Shown one piece after another: positions 46,986 through 58,565 of a stretch of DNA of 64,000 bases (position 1 is its first letter; every line of letters begins with the position of its first letter). The DNA comes from Crotophaga sulcirostris. Lineage: Eukaryota; Chordata; Aves; Cuculiformes; Crotophagidae. The position numbers were made by a program, and so were the translations under genes. The notes under the pieces were generated by a model. The model worked only from the letters and a program-made list of their open reading frames with translations. It had not been told where the DNA came from and did no database searches. The stretch lies in assembly GCA_013397455.1 (NCBI GenBank), contig VYZB01000078.1, forward strand, positions 1,367,090 to 1,431,089. Direction: 5' to 3'.

Positions 46986-49641
46986 TTTAGGGTTTCCTGT
47001 GGGGAACTAAAGTTGGCCATAATTCTACCTGTCTAGAACTCAGCATCATCTAGCCTAGGGAACTGAATGAAAACCTTTCAAGCTGCAGTCCAGTATTCTT
47101 CTGTCTGTGGGTTTAACTGTCAGTCATATAGCACTGGACATTTTTCTTAAAGCCTCAGTCCTTGGAGATAAGTGATTATGCTAGAGTCTCAGCTTTTCTA
47201 TAAAGTAGTAAGTTTCTAGCTCTTCCGGGTGCTGAGAGAAGTATGAAATTCCAAGTGAGTTAGCTTCACAAAACACAGACACAAAACAGATTACTTCTCG
47301 TAAGCTCCTCTCATAACTTTTGGGGCCTTAACACCCCAACACACCTTCTGGGTGTTTAGAGTAGGCAGTACCGTGTATTGCAAGACCATCCATTCCCTGA
47401 CTTGCTTCTACATCACACCTGAGAATGTATAATTTTTGGTTTCAGGAAGTTTAAAGAAGGATAGGAAACAGTATGTATTCTCAGGTGCCTTCTTGTGCAA
47501 TCCCTTTTTGTAAGTATTCCCCTGTTTACATGAATGTCTTTCCTTGGAAAGGCCATCTGCAGCATGTTTATGCTGCTTGTTTGCCCTAGCTACTACTACC
47601 TCTCTTCAGACATTTTCTGGTACAGACTGAAACATAATAGGGTATATACCATAAACAGCATAAAGTGTCTGCTCTGTTTATGATAGCAGACTCCTGTTAA
47701 CCTTTAATCCTCTCAAATCTTTCTCAAAACAATGTGAAACAGTCTATTTTTACATTCTTCCCTGTTGTTTGATGCTGGTTAATATCATAAACAAATTTTG
47801 CACGACTTGAGAAGCAATTAGTGTCTCTTGGGTCAGGGAGTGCATTAAGGGTGCTGTCTCCACTTGCATTTACCTTTTCCAGCATCTAAAAAGGGTGAAT
47901 CTGAGTTAAGTGAGTGACTTCTGTTGTGGAGTGTGCAAGTCTCATTTTTGTGAGAGCTGCAGGTTTCCCATATGCTGTCCAGGGTGATGTCCCTCTCCAG
48001 CCTGGGAGCAGTGAAGGGATGCAAATCCTCCCAGTGCCCCTCCCCTGCCAACCCTGACCCCATTAGGGACTGACAGCTGTGAAAGACATAGGAAGCAATT
48101 AAAGCAGACTGTATTAGTCACAAAGGTCTGTGGGCCTTGCTCTCTGAAAGGTGCAGGTCTGCAAAAGAGATAAAACCGGGAACCTCGAGTGCTCTAACAC
48201 ACCGCTCAGAGGCTTTGTGCAAGTCTATCCTCCTGGATCCACTTGGGGTTATTTATTTACTTAAAGTTCGTTTGAAAACTGGAAGCTTCAGGCTGCTTAC
48301 CCAATTAACCTTAGCACCTGTTTGCCTGGAAACGCTTGAGATCTGTGTGAACAAGCTACAGCAAGGCTTTCTCTCCGTGCCTTTTTTAATTGAAGGGAGC
48401 AGGCAAAATATACTCCTGACACAAATATTATTCCAGCCTGCTCTTAGGTCTGTGGTGTTAAGTGTTTGTTTCTGATAATGATTTAAGTGGGAGCTCCTGC
48501 TAGCATCTACAACTGCTATAGCAAGGACAATCATGATATCTAAATCAATAGAATGTAGTGAATGTTTGTTGTTTTAACTTTTGCCTGCTTCTGTTTTATT
48601 GCCTGATGGATTTTGGCTCTCAGTTTTCCTCTTCAGAGGCCTACAATCTGCACCAAATGTTTCACATTACTCAGTGTGAAAAACCTCCTATTCTTTCAGA
48701 TTTTTTACAAGTTCATACATCCGTGGAAACCTGATATTTCATATTTCATTCTGCTTTGTGAATGTCATTGTGAGGGATGCTGGTTCACATGCAACAGGCC
48801 TCTTCTGTCTTTGATCAGCTTGACCGCAACTAATTCTAAATGGAGAACAAATGAAAGAAATATTTATAAATTTCATGGGAATTCAGGCAGGGCCTAAGCC
48901 TTTCCTAATGCCTCCATTCACAGTAAATGTTTATTGAATACTTTCAGTCTACTGTGTACTTCAGTATTTATATAGTGTTAGGTTTTAGCTTGTTCTGAGT
49001 AGATCCAGCAAAAGACCTCTTCTGCATCTCTCATTCTTTCCTCCTCTCTCTCTTGTGTTACTTTTCTTACCCTCCCAAATACCCTCCTTTCTTTTGTCTT
49101 TACCTTATAAAACAGCCTGCTGGCAGAGGAAAGGAACACCACAGTTGCTGGGTTCCAGAACCCACAGCTGTAAGAAGGGTAAGAAAGGGGAGAAAAAGAC
49201 CATAAAATCTAAAACAAATTTTGAGGCACAAAGCTGAGTTGGGAAAAATCAAATGAAAATGTTAAAGATTTGTCCAAAATAAAGTCATAAATGCCCTGAG
49301 CCAAGTTAAACAGCTGCTAGGTCATGCAGGCTAAATCTGAAAAGGCAACACAACAAAAAGTTTAGTATTATGAAGCTACTCAGAAGTTGCCAGTATAAAA
49401 TAACCCAAGCATTCCAGTTTTTTCTTCTCAGTCTCTCATTCTTACGGAATTGTACTCTATAACTTTTCCTGGCTTTAGCACAGGTCACTTTTACAATGGG
49501 AAACTTAACACATTTGAAATCTTTTGGGGAGTTCCCTGCATGTCAAATCCTATGGATATTTGACTGTATCAAGGATATCGCAGAGTAGAAGCAATCTGCT
49601 TTGACTGTGGACTGGGAAATGTACAGCTCACAGACCCTCAT
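46986..49641. other. Unique noncoding DNA, no gene seen
   Basis: No recognisable gene; the candidate regulatory block at 48060-48480 is listed separately. Open frames 48137-48475 plus and 48253-48534 minus lie inside that block and contradict each other; neither shows a domain. Confidence 0.5.
48060..48480. promoter_or_regulatory. Candidate conserved noncoding element
   Basis: This block begins with TGACAGCTGTGA (48071-48082), which combines a TGIF/MEIS core TGACAG with a CAGCTG E-box in a near-palindrome. It later holds CCAATTAACC (48301-48310) and TTAATTGAAG (48387-48396), both homeodomain-like. The sequence is balanced in composition, non-repetitive, and different in texture from the AT-rich neighbours. 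From wording alone I consider it the most enhancer-like block in the right half of the window. Confidence 0.25.
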
Positions 49642-49674
49642 GTCCTATTCTATTATTCTATGATTCTATGATTT
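49642..49674 (+). mobile_element. Orphan CR1 octamer tail
   Basis: CTATTCTATTATTCTATGAT followed by TCTATGATT is the ATTCTATG repeat that ends most avian CR1 copies. Almost nothing of the 3' UTR can be recognised upstream, so this is an extremely short or eroded insertion. A chance simple repeat is possible but the exact octamer makes CR1 likely. Confidence 0.7.
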
Positions 49675-51283
49675 GTCACAGATGCCATGCGTGTTGCTGG
49701 TCCTACTGGCATGTGCTTCTGGCAGACACACACCGTGGCTGCAGACACGGAATGAGACAGGTGCTGCACTGGTGCGAATTGGCACAGCTCCGCTGAGCCT
49801 AATGGAAGCTCTGGAGTGAAACATGAGATGCGTCAAGCAGAAATGAGAGCAAAGCTACTCATTTCAGCCTTTCATGAAGGCCCATGTCTTCTATTTGCCT
49901 ATCAGCACCTTTTTTAAGTGCTTCACTCATATGGAAAATAAGGAAGAAGCAGAAAGCTCTGGGATGACTGGGCAGGGAAGTGGAAGTGTAAAGTTTGACA
50001 CTGGTATTATGCAAGAAGAAGGGTTGACTCTTGTGGGGAGTGTAGGAAGGTAAAGATGTCATTTGTTCCCTTTTAATATGACAAGAAAAAAAATAAAGAA
50101 AAAACTCTCAGGCCAACTGTGGGGCTCAGAATTCATTACCAACACCTCACTTCTCTCCTGGAGCAGGTTCCTTCTCTTCTCCTACAGCTTAGGGTTTTTT
50201 TTTTTTATTTGATTATTTGTTTCTTTGTTTGTCTATGTTACTCATCTGTAAGCTCACTGGGGGCAGGAAAATACCAGAGCACCTGGCTCTTGTGAGGTGA
50301 CGGTGAAGAGGCTTAGAACTTGTACAAGAGTAAAATCTTGAACCTAAAGTAATTAGAGAGGCAACGGATTTCTGAGAAAAGGATCCTTTAAGTTTGTTGC
50401 TTTCCAGTATCCCCATGTGTGAGAAGGAATACAGAGTGTGAAATTGGGAGATAAAACTTATATAATGTGATACCGAATTTTCCCTGAATTTGAAGCTTTC
50501 CAACAATATTTTTTCCTCTTTGAGAAGGCAGTCACATTTTAAAAGGAGCTTTGTTCTCTGATATACAATCCAGTATGCTAGGTTTGCCTAATTCTTGAAT
50601 GAATACACATTTCTGGCAGCCAAACACCACATGAATTGTTAAAAATAAAACACTTGATAATTGGTATTAAATTAAATCACAGAGCAGAGATGGATGATGA
50701 TTATGATCAGGGCTTTGAGTATTATTTACCTTCCTACAAAAAGCTTGTCTGGTCCCTCACAAACAGGGTATATAAACGACTTAGTATGTAACTTGATCTA
50801 TGAAAATTGTGTTACAGTTAAGTGTTCTTAAAGCCACAGGCTTTTAATCACAATTAAGAGAGCAAAGGAGAAGAAGGGGGAGGAAAATGGAAATAGCTTA
50901 GGGAGCACCTTGTCTTCAGGTTGCTCACTGCATGAATGGCATTTCAATGCAGAGCTGTTCAGAAGCTCCACCAACACAGAGCTGTCAACCACATTAGGCA
51001 ATGCTCAGCAAATGTCTCGGGCACTGTCTCAAAGTCACACTCCCATTCTGCTTACTCAGAGATCCAGGTCATACAAATTTAACAGCTTGCTTTCTTATCT
51101 GATGGGAGATGATACGCAGATCTACAGGCAAAGAGAGGAAAAGATGTCTTTTGTAAGACAGATACTTCTGTCTTTCTCACATTATTATCATGACTTTTCC
51201 TGAACCGCTTCATTAAGTGGTTTACAAAAACAGATATAAGTAAGTAATTCTGTTGCTGTAGATTTTACCTGACAGTGCACTCC
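49675..51283. other. Unique noncoding DNA, no gene seen
   Basis: No recognisable gene. A run of about fourteen T lies near 50194-50208, followed by T-rich sequence with repeated TTTGTTTCTTTG wording. Minus-strand frames at 49859-50506 have no known domain. Confidence 0.5.
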
Positions 51284-51363
51284 CCACCTCATCTTCTAGA
51301 TGTTAAGGCTCAGAAAAAACCTCTCAGTACTGATATAAATGCAGGGATGAAACATGAACTCCA
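51284..51363 (+). mobile_element. Possible MIR (CORE-SINE) relic
   Basis: CCTCATCTTCTAGATGTTAA, then GGCTCAGAA and GCAGGGATGAAACATGAACT follow in order the MIR words for 'CCATTTTACAGATGAGGAAA', 'GGCTCAGAG' and 'GCAGAGCTGGGATTCGAACC'. Spacing is close to the consensus with some loss between. Divergence is high, so the call is tentative. Confidence 0.45.
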
Positions 51364-54300
51364 GAGAAACTGAATTAAATAGTTGAAAGTTACCTCTACT
51401 CCCCTGGATGCTGAAGTTCATCTAAGCAGAGTCATTTTACATGTATTTTAAGTAGATTAGGAGTGTATGCATGCATGATCAGTCCATATCTTGTCAGAAA
51501 TACGTTACACTGCACTTACAGAGAGACAACTTTTTAAGCTATTCTCACTTGGTTGCTTGAGATTGTCTGCCCACATCCTTCAGGGTTGCACATTTTTTTC
51601 CGGAGCACACTCTTCGTATTAAAAGGTCCTTGGACTTAAAAAGCTTTAGAATAGCTTGTGCAAGAAAAACCCAACATTTCTAACATTACCACAAAGCAAA
51701 ACCCAGCCAACTTCAAAGTCATCTAATGGTTATCACATGGCAGGCAGCATCTGAAATGGGCATAGTCTCAGGTAGACAGATTTTTGGTGAAGAATTTTCA
51801 TTTAGAATTGATCCATACTGAGGGAGGTTTAAACTTCTGGGTCAGTTAGGAGACAACTCATTTCTTTCTTCCCATGTGTGCTTTAAATGTAGTTTACATT
51901 TTTCTAACCTGTTGCAATATTAGATAGTGGTAATGCAGTGCAACTATTGTAACTTCTCGAGGATATGTGATGCTTTGATTGGGAATGAAAGGTATTTAAG
52001 AACTGTTATTTAGCACTGGATAAAACAGCAGTCTTATTCCCCCCGAGCTCTGAAGTTATGTTCTGCATATTCTTTATCCCTCTCCAGATTTGACACTAAT
52101 TTTTCCAACATCTTATCTGTCTTTTGATACAGTGAAAATCTTCCTTCATATTAAACAGTGCAGGATGAACAGGACCTCATGAAGCAACACATAATCTGTA
52201 AGTGATGGAAATAATTTTATTAAGCCGAAATCTAGCAACTGACAACTGATGGACTGGCATGAACAAGATCGGCACCTGGATTTCCTACAAGACAGGCAGC
52301 TTACTGATTTCTCTTAGCCTGCTTGATCACAAGTTTCTATAACAAACACAATGGCTGTTGTGCATTTAGTATTGAATAAATGCCATTTTCTGTTGATATT
52401 TTCATTTAATCTCCATATGTTGGCAGAAACAGATGGAACTGGATTTTCTTGTAATTACAATGAGTCTAAGATAACATCTCTTAAATCTGCCTCATAGTGG
52501 AAAGGTACAACATAAATATGCAAAAACAAGGTGACACCATGGGTACCAAAATACAGAAAAATTACTTAACATACAGAATAACTAGAAATGATTTGAGATT
52601 TATTCATTACACTGCATCGTGTGAAGGGAGCTTGAGAAGCTTAAACTAATTCGTACAGAATGTGCAATTAGGTAGGGGTAGTGACACAGTGGCCTAATGT
52701 CTCACTGCTCAGGGTTTTAAATTGAAACTATTAGTTAAATGAACTTTGTGGGGTTTTAAGGTTAAAAAAACATTATTTGTTTTCCATGAAAGCTCTTTTA
52801 TGGAAATAGCAACATCTGCTCCCATCTCTTTGGTTCTAACCTCAACATGTTCTTTTGAGATCACAACACTGAAAACATCCACAAAGTAGAAAATGTGTTT
52901 TCAGTGGTTTTGGCCTTTTCTTTTTTTTTTTTAATCTTGACTCTCTGGCTCAGACTTTCAAAAGAGAGTTATGTAGACTTAAGCCTAAAAGCCTTATTTA
53001 TTGGATTGGGAATTTAAACAGAAAACAAAGGGGTTTGTATCCAATTGATCAGCCAAAATGTTACTAAACTGAAGCTTAAGGGACTAGAAAACCCAGCAAG
53101 GGAACCTGGGATGATTATCAGTTTTAGCTACAAAAGAGTTAGCAAAGAAACTGGAAAATTATATTGTTTTGAGACTACATGAAAGCAGAAAAGGAACACA
53201 TATTGAGTCTTTAAGGCCCCAACCCAGCAAATTCTTTTGTACCTTCTTAAGAACCTCTCCAAATATAAATTAAGGGGATGAAGAGATGTGCTTTCAGGCC
53301 TAGCTGGAGCAGCATAAGAAGCTCCTGTCTTTCCTCTTAGTGTTTCCTATTGCTCACTCTTAACAGCAAACTGTACACACAGTTCTGTGTAAGGAGGCAG
53401 CAGACATATTTCTAGATCGTGTCCGTGCTAACTCAGTCAGCTTAACTTCAGTTACCTTCAGTATTTCCAGAAGAGTTGCTTAAGAGCTAACCACAAATGA
53501 AGGGAAGGACTTTGAAAGACTAAACAGAGCCTGGATTCATACCAACTGCATTTCCTCAAAAGAAACATTAATTTTCATAACAGAAGAATTAATAGTTCCT
53601 AAAATAAGTAACAGTTTGGAAGATTTATTTACTATTTGGTTTTAAAAATATATTAAATAATAATAAATAAGATGTAAACAACAGACCACATGTACAAGAC
53701 TTTACCCATATTTGTTGAATTTTTCCCATGTTATCGTGGTCTTTTCTGAAAATGGATTCCTTGTTTAAATTGAGAATGATTTAGACTTAAAATATAATAG
53801 TATTTTCTTTAATTAAATCGATGTAACATCATAGCTGAGGATTTGCCATAATTTATGATTTAAAGAAGTGAAAAACAAAGACAATTTCTGCATGTAGAGG
53901 AATTTTATGTGTGGTAAGTAAAATGTTACTCTGACCTAATAAACACAAAAGAGGGAGAAAGAAGGCAGCAGGGATTTGGCACAAACATTTGCAACTACAT
54001 TTCAGTAATGGTAGACCAAAGCCGCAAAATTCAGATCCAGAATTAAGACAGAAGGTTTTTAGATGGGATTTTGTTTCAATCTACTGTTATAGCAGTGAAG
54101 GCCAGGAACATAATTTAGGTCTGGATGGCTAGATGCAGGATCGTAAACTTCTGCTAGGTTTGAGGCTATTCTTACTCAGGATCTTGGCTATAAGCACTTC
54201 ACTAAGTATAATAGTTGTACATTTCTTTGATTTAATTTCCCCATCAATTTGGTAAAGAATTTGGTTTAGAGTTTGGTTTGGATTTTAGCTATTTTTCCTG

Positions 54301-57300
54301 CATAGGAAATGGAAACGTCTTAAAAGAAGCAGTCAAAACCTGGGAACGACCGGAATTCACCAGCTGTTTAAGCTTCTTGTATGAGTATTCGACCTGCTCT
54401 TTCTGGGACTCTGGGTGGGTTGGATTATTTGTTTGCTGCCAGTTAACTGTGTTTTTTTCATCCTGGTCTCTCTCTCTAATACCAATCCTGTTTTTGTCTG
54501 TTATTTTTTTAATTTATTAACTGTTTTGTTTGCTCAATAACTGACAGATGTACTGTTGACTATATGATACGTGGTTCTTGAAAGAATATGAGCCATTATA
54601 CAGACCCTACCAATCAGAGGCACTGAGATGTAATAAAATTTATAGTTACTTTAAACAAGCTTTTAGACTAATACTAGGAGACACACAATACTGTAATCAA
54701 AGACTCTCCCAATACTTTTCAGATGAAGAAAATAACTCAGCCTTATTCCTGTAAATAAAGAAAACATTAATATCCTTGACAAAGTAAAAGTTTCTTATTT
54801 CCAACCCAGTCTAGCGTTAAAATTCCTGATCATCCATAATATTATTATATCCCCTCTTAGAATTTTGCAGTGCTTTAGTTTTTTAAGACCATAGCATCCC
54901 TTGGCCATTAGTGGAAATTCTGCCTTGGGAGAAGCTGCTAATTCTCTTTATGAAGCTCTGTCATGCAAATGCCTTTACATTAATGGAGTACACTACATGC
55001 ATTAGGGCATTCTTGAATGAAGTTCAGGGAAGCAAAAAATTTTATTTAATGGGAAGAGTAAACATTATGAATACCTTGTCTTGGATTACATGGTTTGGGA
55101 AAAGAAAAATTGCACCATTTCACTGACCCAGTTCTTTCTGCTTCTAAGCAAGATATTTCTTAATTTTGACAAATGTCTTGCAGAGCAAGATCCCTGTTTC
55201 AGAAAACGTTCCTATTCAGGAATATTCTTATTTAATATCGTTGTAGTTTGTGCTTTCACATTTATGCTTCTACTTAAATTCTGTTCAAGTCAATAGGGCT
55301 GGGGTACATGCTTAAAGTTAACAAGCCCTCCCCCCTCCCCCTTTTTTTACCTGGTTCTGAGAAGGATAATTGTGCCTCTCCAGGAATAATTAAATATATT
55401 TCCCATACAAGACTTGCGTGTCAGTCTGAAAATTGTTGGATCAGGTTTTTACAAATGCATGGCTAGTGCTAGGATCTTTAAACTGATACCATTTCTAAGT
55501 AAATTTGCTTTCAGAAGTGCTGTATACTTGAATGGTTCAGTTTTTTATCTTAAATTTAAAGTTCATGTTAAGAAAACCCTTGCATTTAATGGAAAGCTGA
55601 TGACTTTTCCAATAATTATTGCTTTTTGAATTCTTAAATCAAACTGTTATTATTATGTTATTATATTATTGTAAAAAATTGAAGACTGACTTATCAGGCT
55701 GCTATACACTTCCATGTTTTCATGTAGCAAAAGAACAAAGAAAGATAAAAATAATGAAACATAAGAGCTAAAAAAAAACCTCAAGGGAGTAGAGACTATC
55801 AATTTTCATTTAAAATCCTTGATGATGTTTCAGTTCTACAGTATGCAAGGAAAGCTGTGTTGGAATGCACGAAGTCTCTCTTGAAAGTCTGTGTTTTTAA
55901 TGTCTCCTAATATTCATATACATGCACACCAAAATCAGTAATTGCATGTTTAAAAACACATCTGTGTATTCACAAGCCAGGGAATCACTTGCTTTTGTAG
56001 ATGTAGGTAGAGGAGTGAACAAAAATGGATTTCTAAAACTGGAAGTGAGATCTAGAGACGATGCTAAGTGTTCTATGTCTCTATTTAAAAAAATAACACA
56101 GATTGGGTTCCTTTTGGAGACTGTAAGAACTTTCAACTTTCAACTGGTTTCTGTAAGCATGCAAAGCTATCTAAAAGTCGTCAGAATTTTACTAACCTCA
56201 TTGATGTCGTGTTTTGATAGCCTTTCTGATGATAGATAATGCATAAGTTGGTGACTGAGTGAAAGACAGTAAGCACAGGAAAGAGTGCTTATTATCCGCT
56301 GTGAAGTCTGCTAGTAGAATATTCTATTACAGCACAGTTTATACGACTACGGATAAATGTGTTCCTGAGGTATACAGAACGTCTCATGCATTATTTTTCT
56401 TGAAAATAACAGTAACTCCATTGCTTTTGCTTCAAGGGATAAATCACTGGTACTTTTTCAGCTCACAGCCCATGGCCTTCATTTAGCAATCTATCCTCGT
56501 TTTCTTTTTAAGTCTTTGGAATGAGCGGGCAGAGAGGAATTTCCAGCCTCTCAAATTCTCTCTCACTCTTGACTTTTGGACTCTGAAGACCTGGAGTCCT
56601 GTCTGCCTGGGTCTCCCAGTTGGATCAGTTGCTCCCACAGAGGACATTACCCCTCTGGCACATCTTCCCTGTAACAGCAGCTACAGCAGTGCTCCTGCTG
56701 GAGCCGTAACACGTCACATGCAGCTGGCCAGGATCCCCCCTCAGAAGGCTTCCTCCCTATTTCTGCCAACCTTATTTATCCCATGTACTTCCTGCTTGTG
56801 GTGTTTGATCCCTAGGAAGAAAAACAGTCACCCTGCCAGCTACTGAGCAAAGACTCCTAGCGTGTGTGAGCCAGCAGGGTCAAGTTCACCAGCAGTGTGC
56901 ACAAAATGTGAAAGCAGAAAGTACCCTTCAGCATCAGGCTCAGTTTTGTCCCCTGCATGACAAGATTGTAGGGGTTTTAATTACTGCTGCTGGTGATGTT
57001 GGTCTTTAAGTTGCATCCACACAGCTGCAGTTAGTTGCAATATACGGCAGCTTGGACCTGGAACTTTAAGTTCAGGTTTTAGCCCTTCAGCTGTCCTCAC
57101 CCCTCATGTGATGGCGATGTCAGAGCTGTGGAAAGCCAATGGAGACGCAGTGTTTTCCTGAACAAGAGGATTATAAAACAGTACCACTGAAAGCCCTGGC
57201 CACCAGTGCTTTCTTTAATGTGACTCCATCAACATTAACAATGCTCTTCCTCAGGCCTTCTGCGTAAAATATATGTATTAACAGGTCAGATAAAGAAACC

Positions 57301-57696
57301 CGTTGCATGTATCCCTTTTACAGTGTTTTTACCAGGATTTAAAAATACTTGTGCTTCAGCAAGTGAACTTAAAATACAAAATGGCCACTAATTTTCTGAA
57401 GAAGTTACTCTTGATGTGGGCAACATTTATTCAGATTTATGAACAGATTTAGATGATTACAGATGCAGATAGCCCAGAGAAAAAAACTGCATTGTGCTTT
57501 TATGCAGAAGTGTTTGCACCAAAGGTATTAAAAATCTCTTTTTGAAACCAACTTTGCCCGTGCACTTGTAATGCAAGCAGATGTGAAAACCACTATGAAG
57601 TCATGTGTAACTGAAACAAGCTAGAAACTGCTTTAGTCACAGGACAAATTAACTGTTTATGCACATATATGTAGATATATTTGTATACATGCATCT
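51364..57696. other. Unique noncoding DNA, no gene seen
   Basis: Over 6 kb without a recognisable gene. It holds AT-rich simple stretches at 53640-53672 and 55646-55680, a C-rich run CCCTCCCCCCTCCCCC at about 55326-55342, and a GC-richer patch at 56520-57130. At 55285-55320, GTCAATAGGGCTGGGGTACA and TGCTTAAAGTTAA resemble the palindromic repeat family at 10.7 kb and may be a scrap of it. Confidence 0.5.
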
Positions 57697-58565
57697 CATA
57701 TGATCTTTAACTTCCATGTGGAAGCACCCCACTTCCTTGGTGAGCTTGTTCCAGTGCTTGACCAACCTCTCAGTGAAGAACTTTTTTCTAATATCTGACA
57801 TGAACTTCCTGTTGCAGCTTAAAGCCATTCCTTCATGTTCAATCACCTGACCCTTCGCAAGGATGTTGCAGAGAGAAAGTAATGAGGTCATCCCTCAGTC
57901 TCCCCTTTTCTAAGTTGAACAAATGAAATATCCTCAGCTGCTCCTCATACATCACGTCCTTTAGTTATTTTGCCCCTTTGTTGCTCTCATTTGGACACAT
58001 TCCAATATTTTTATATCCTGCTGATATTGTGGAGCCCAAAACTGCACATAGTACTTGAGGTGAGACCACATCAATGCTGGGACAAATGCTTTCCAATAGT
58101 TAGCTATACTGTGTTTAATCTACCCCAGGATAAAGTTAGGTCTTCTGGCTGCCAGGACGCATTATTGACTCCTATTGAGCTTACCATCAACAAAACATCA
58201 CAGATTCCTTTCTACAGGGCGCATTCTAGTCTTTTGTCCCCCAGTCTAGTACATGCGGGATTGCACTGACCCAAGTGCAGAATCTGGCATTTGTTCTTGT
58301 TGAATTTCATACATCTGATGATTGGCAAGTGTTCTAACCTATTGAGATTTCTCTATAGGTCTTAGAAACATTGGCAAACATATTTTGTGTGCACTGAATT
58401 CCGGTATACAGGTAATTGATAAAAATACTGAAGAAAACTGGTCCAAAAATTGATTCATATCAATTGTGGGTTGCACCACTAGAGAGTGGCCACCAGACAG
58501 ATGTTATCTCATTTCCTATAATTGTTTGAACCCAGTCTGTCAGTCAATTGTTCACCCTTTATACT
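57697..58565 (-). mobile_element. CR1 LINE, minus strand, both ends missing
   Basis: In reverse complement this is CR1. Left to right on the plus strand: GGTGAGCTTGTTCCAGTGCT at 57739 and CAGTGAAGAACTTTTTTCTA at 57771 (the KKFFTERLVKHWNKL region), CTCAGCTGCTCCTCATACAT near 57933, CCAAAACTGCACATAGTACT at 58036 with TGAGGTGAGACCAC after it, GTCTAGTACATGCGGGATTG near 58243, GTGCAGAATCTGGCATTTGT near 58277 and AATACTGAAGAAAACTGGTC at 58423. The 3' UTR tail is missing at the left edge, as is most of ORF2 at the right. Numerous stops and indels make it an old copy. Confidence 0.92.
57700..57891 (-). pseudogene. CR1 ORF2 C-terminal scrap
   Basis: The minus-strand frame carries DIRKKFFTERLVKHWNKLTK and then EVGCFHMEV, the well-conserved last part of CR1 ORF2. 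The frame is short and the remainder upstream in the element is broken by stops. It is a retrotransposon relic, not a host gene. Confidence 0.85.

Noticed and set aside
53640..53672. AT-rich run as a possible replication origin or matrix-attachment site
   Set aside because: Short A/T-rich runs are common in this composition and nothing else supports a special role.
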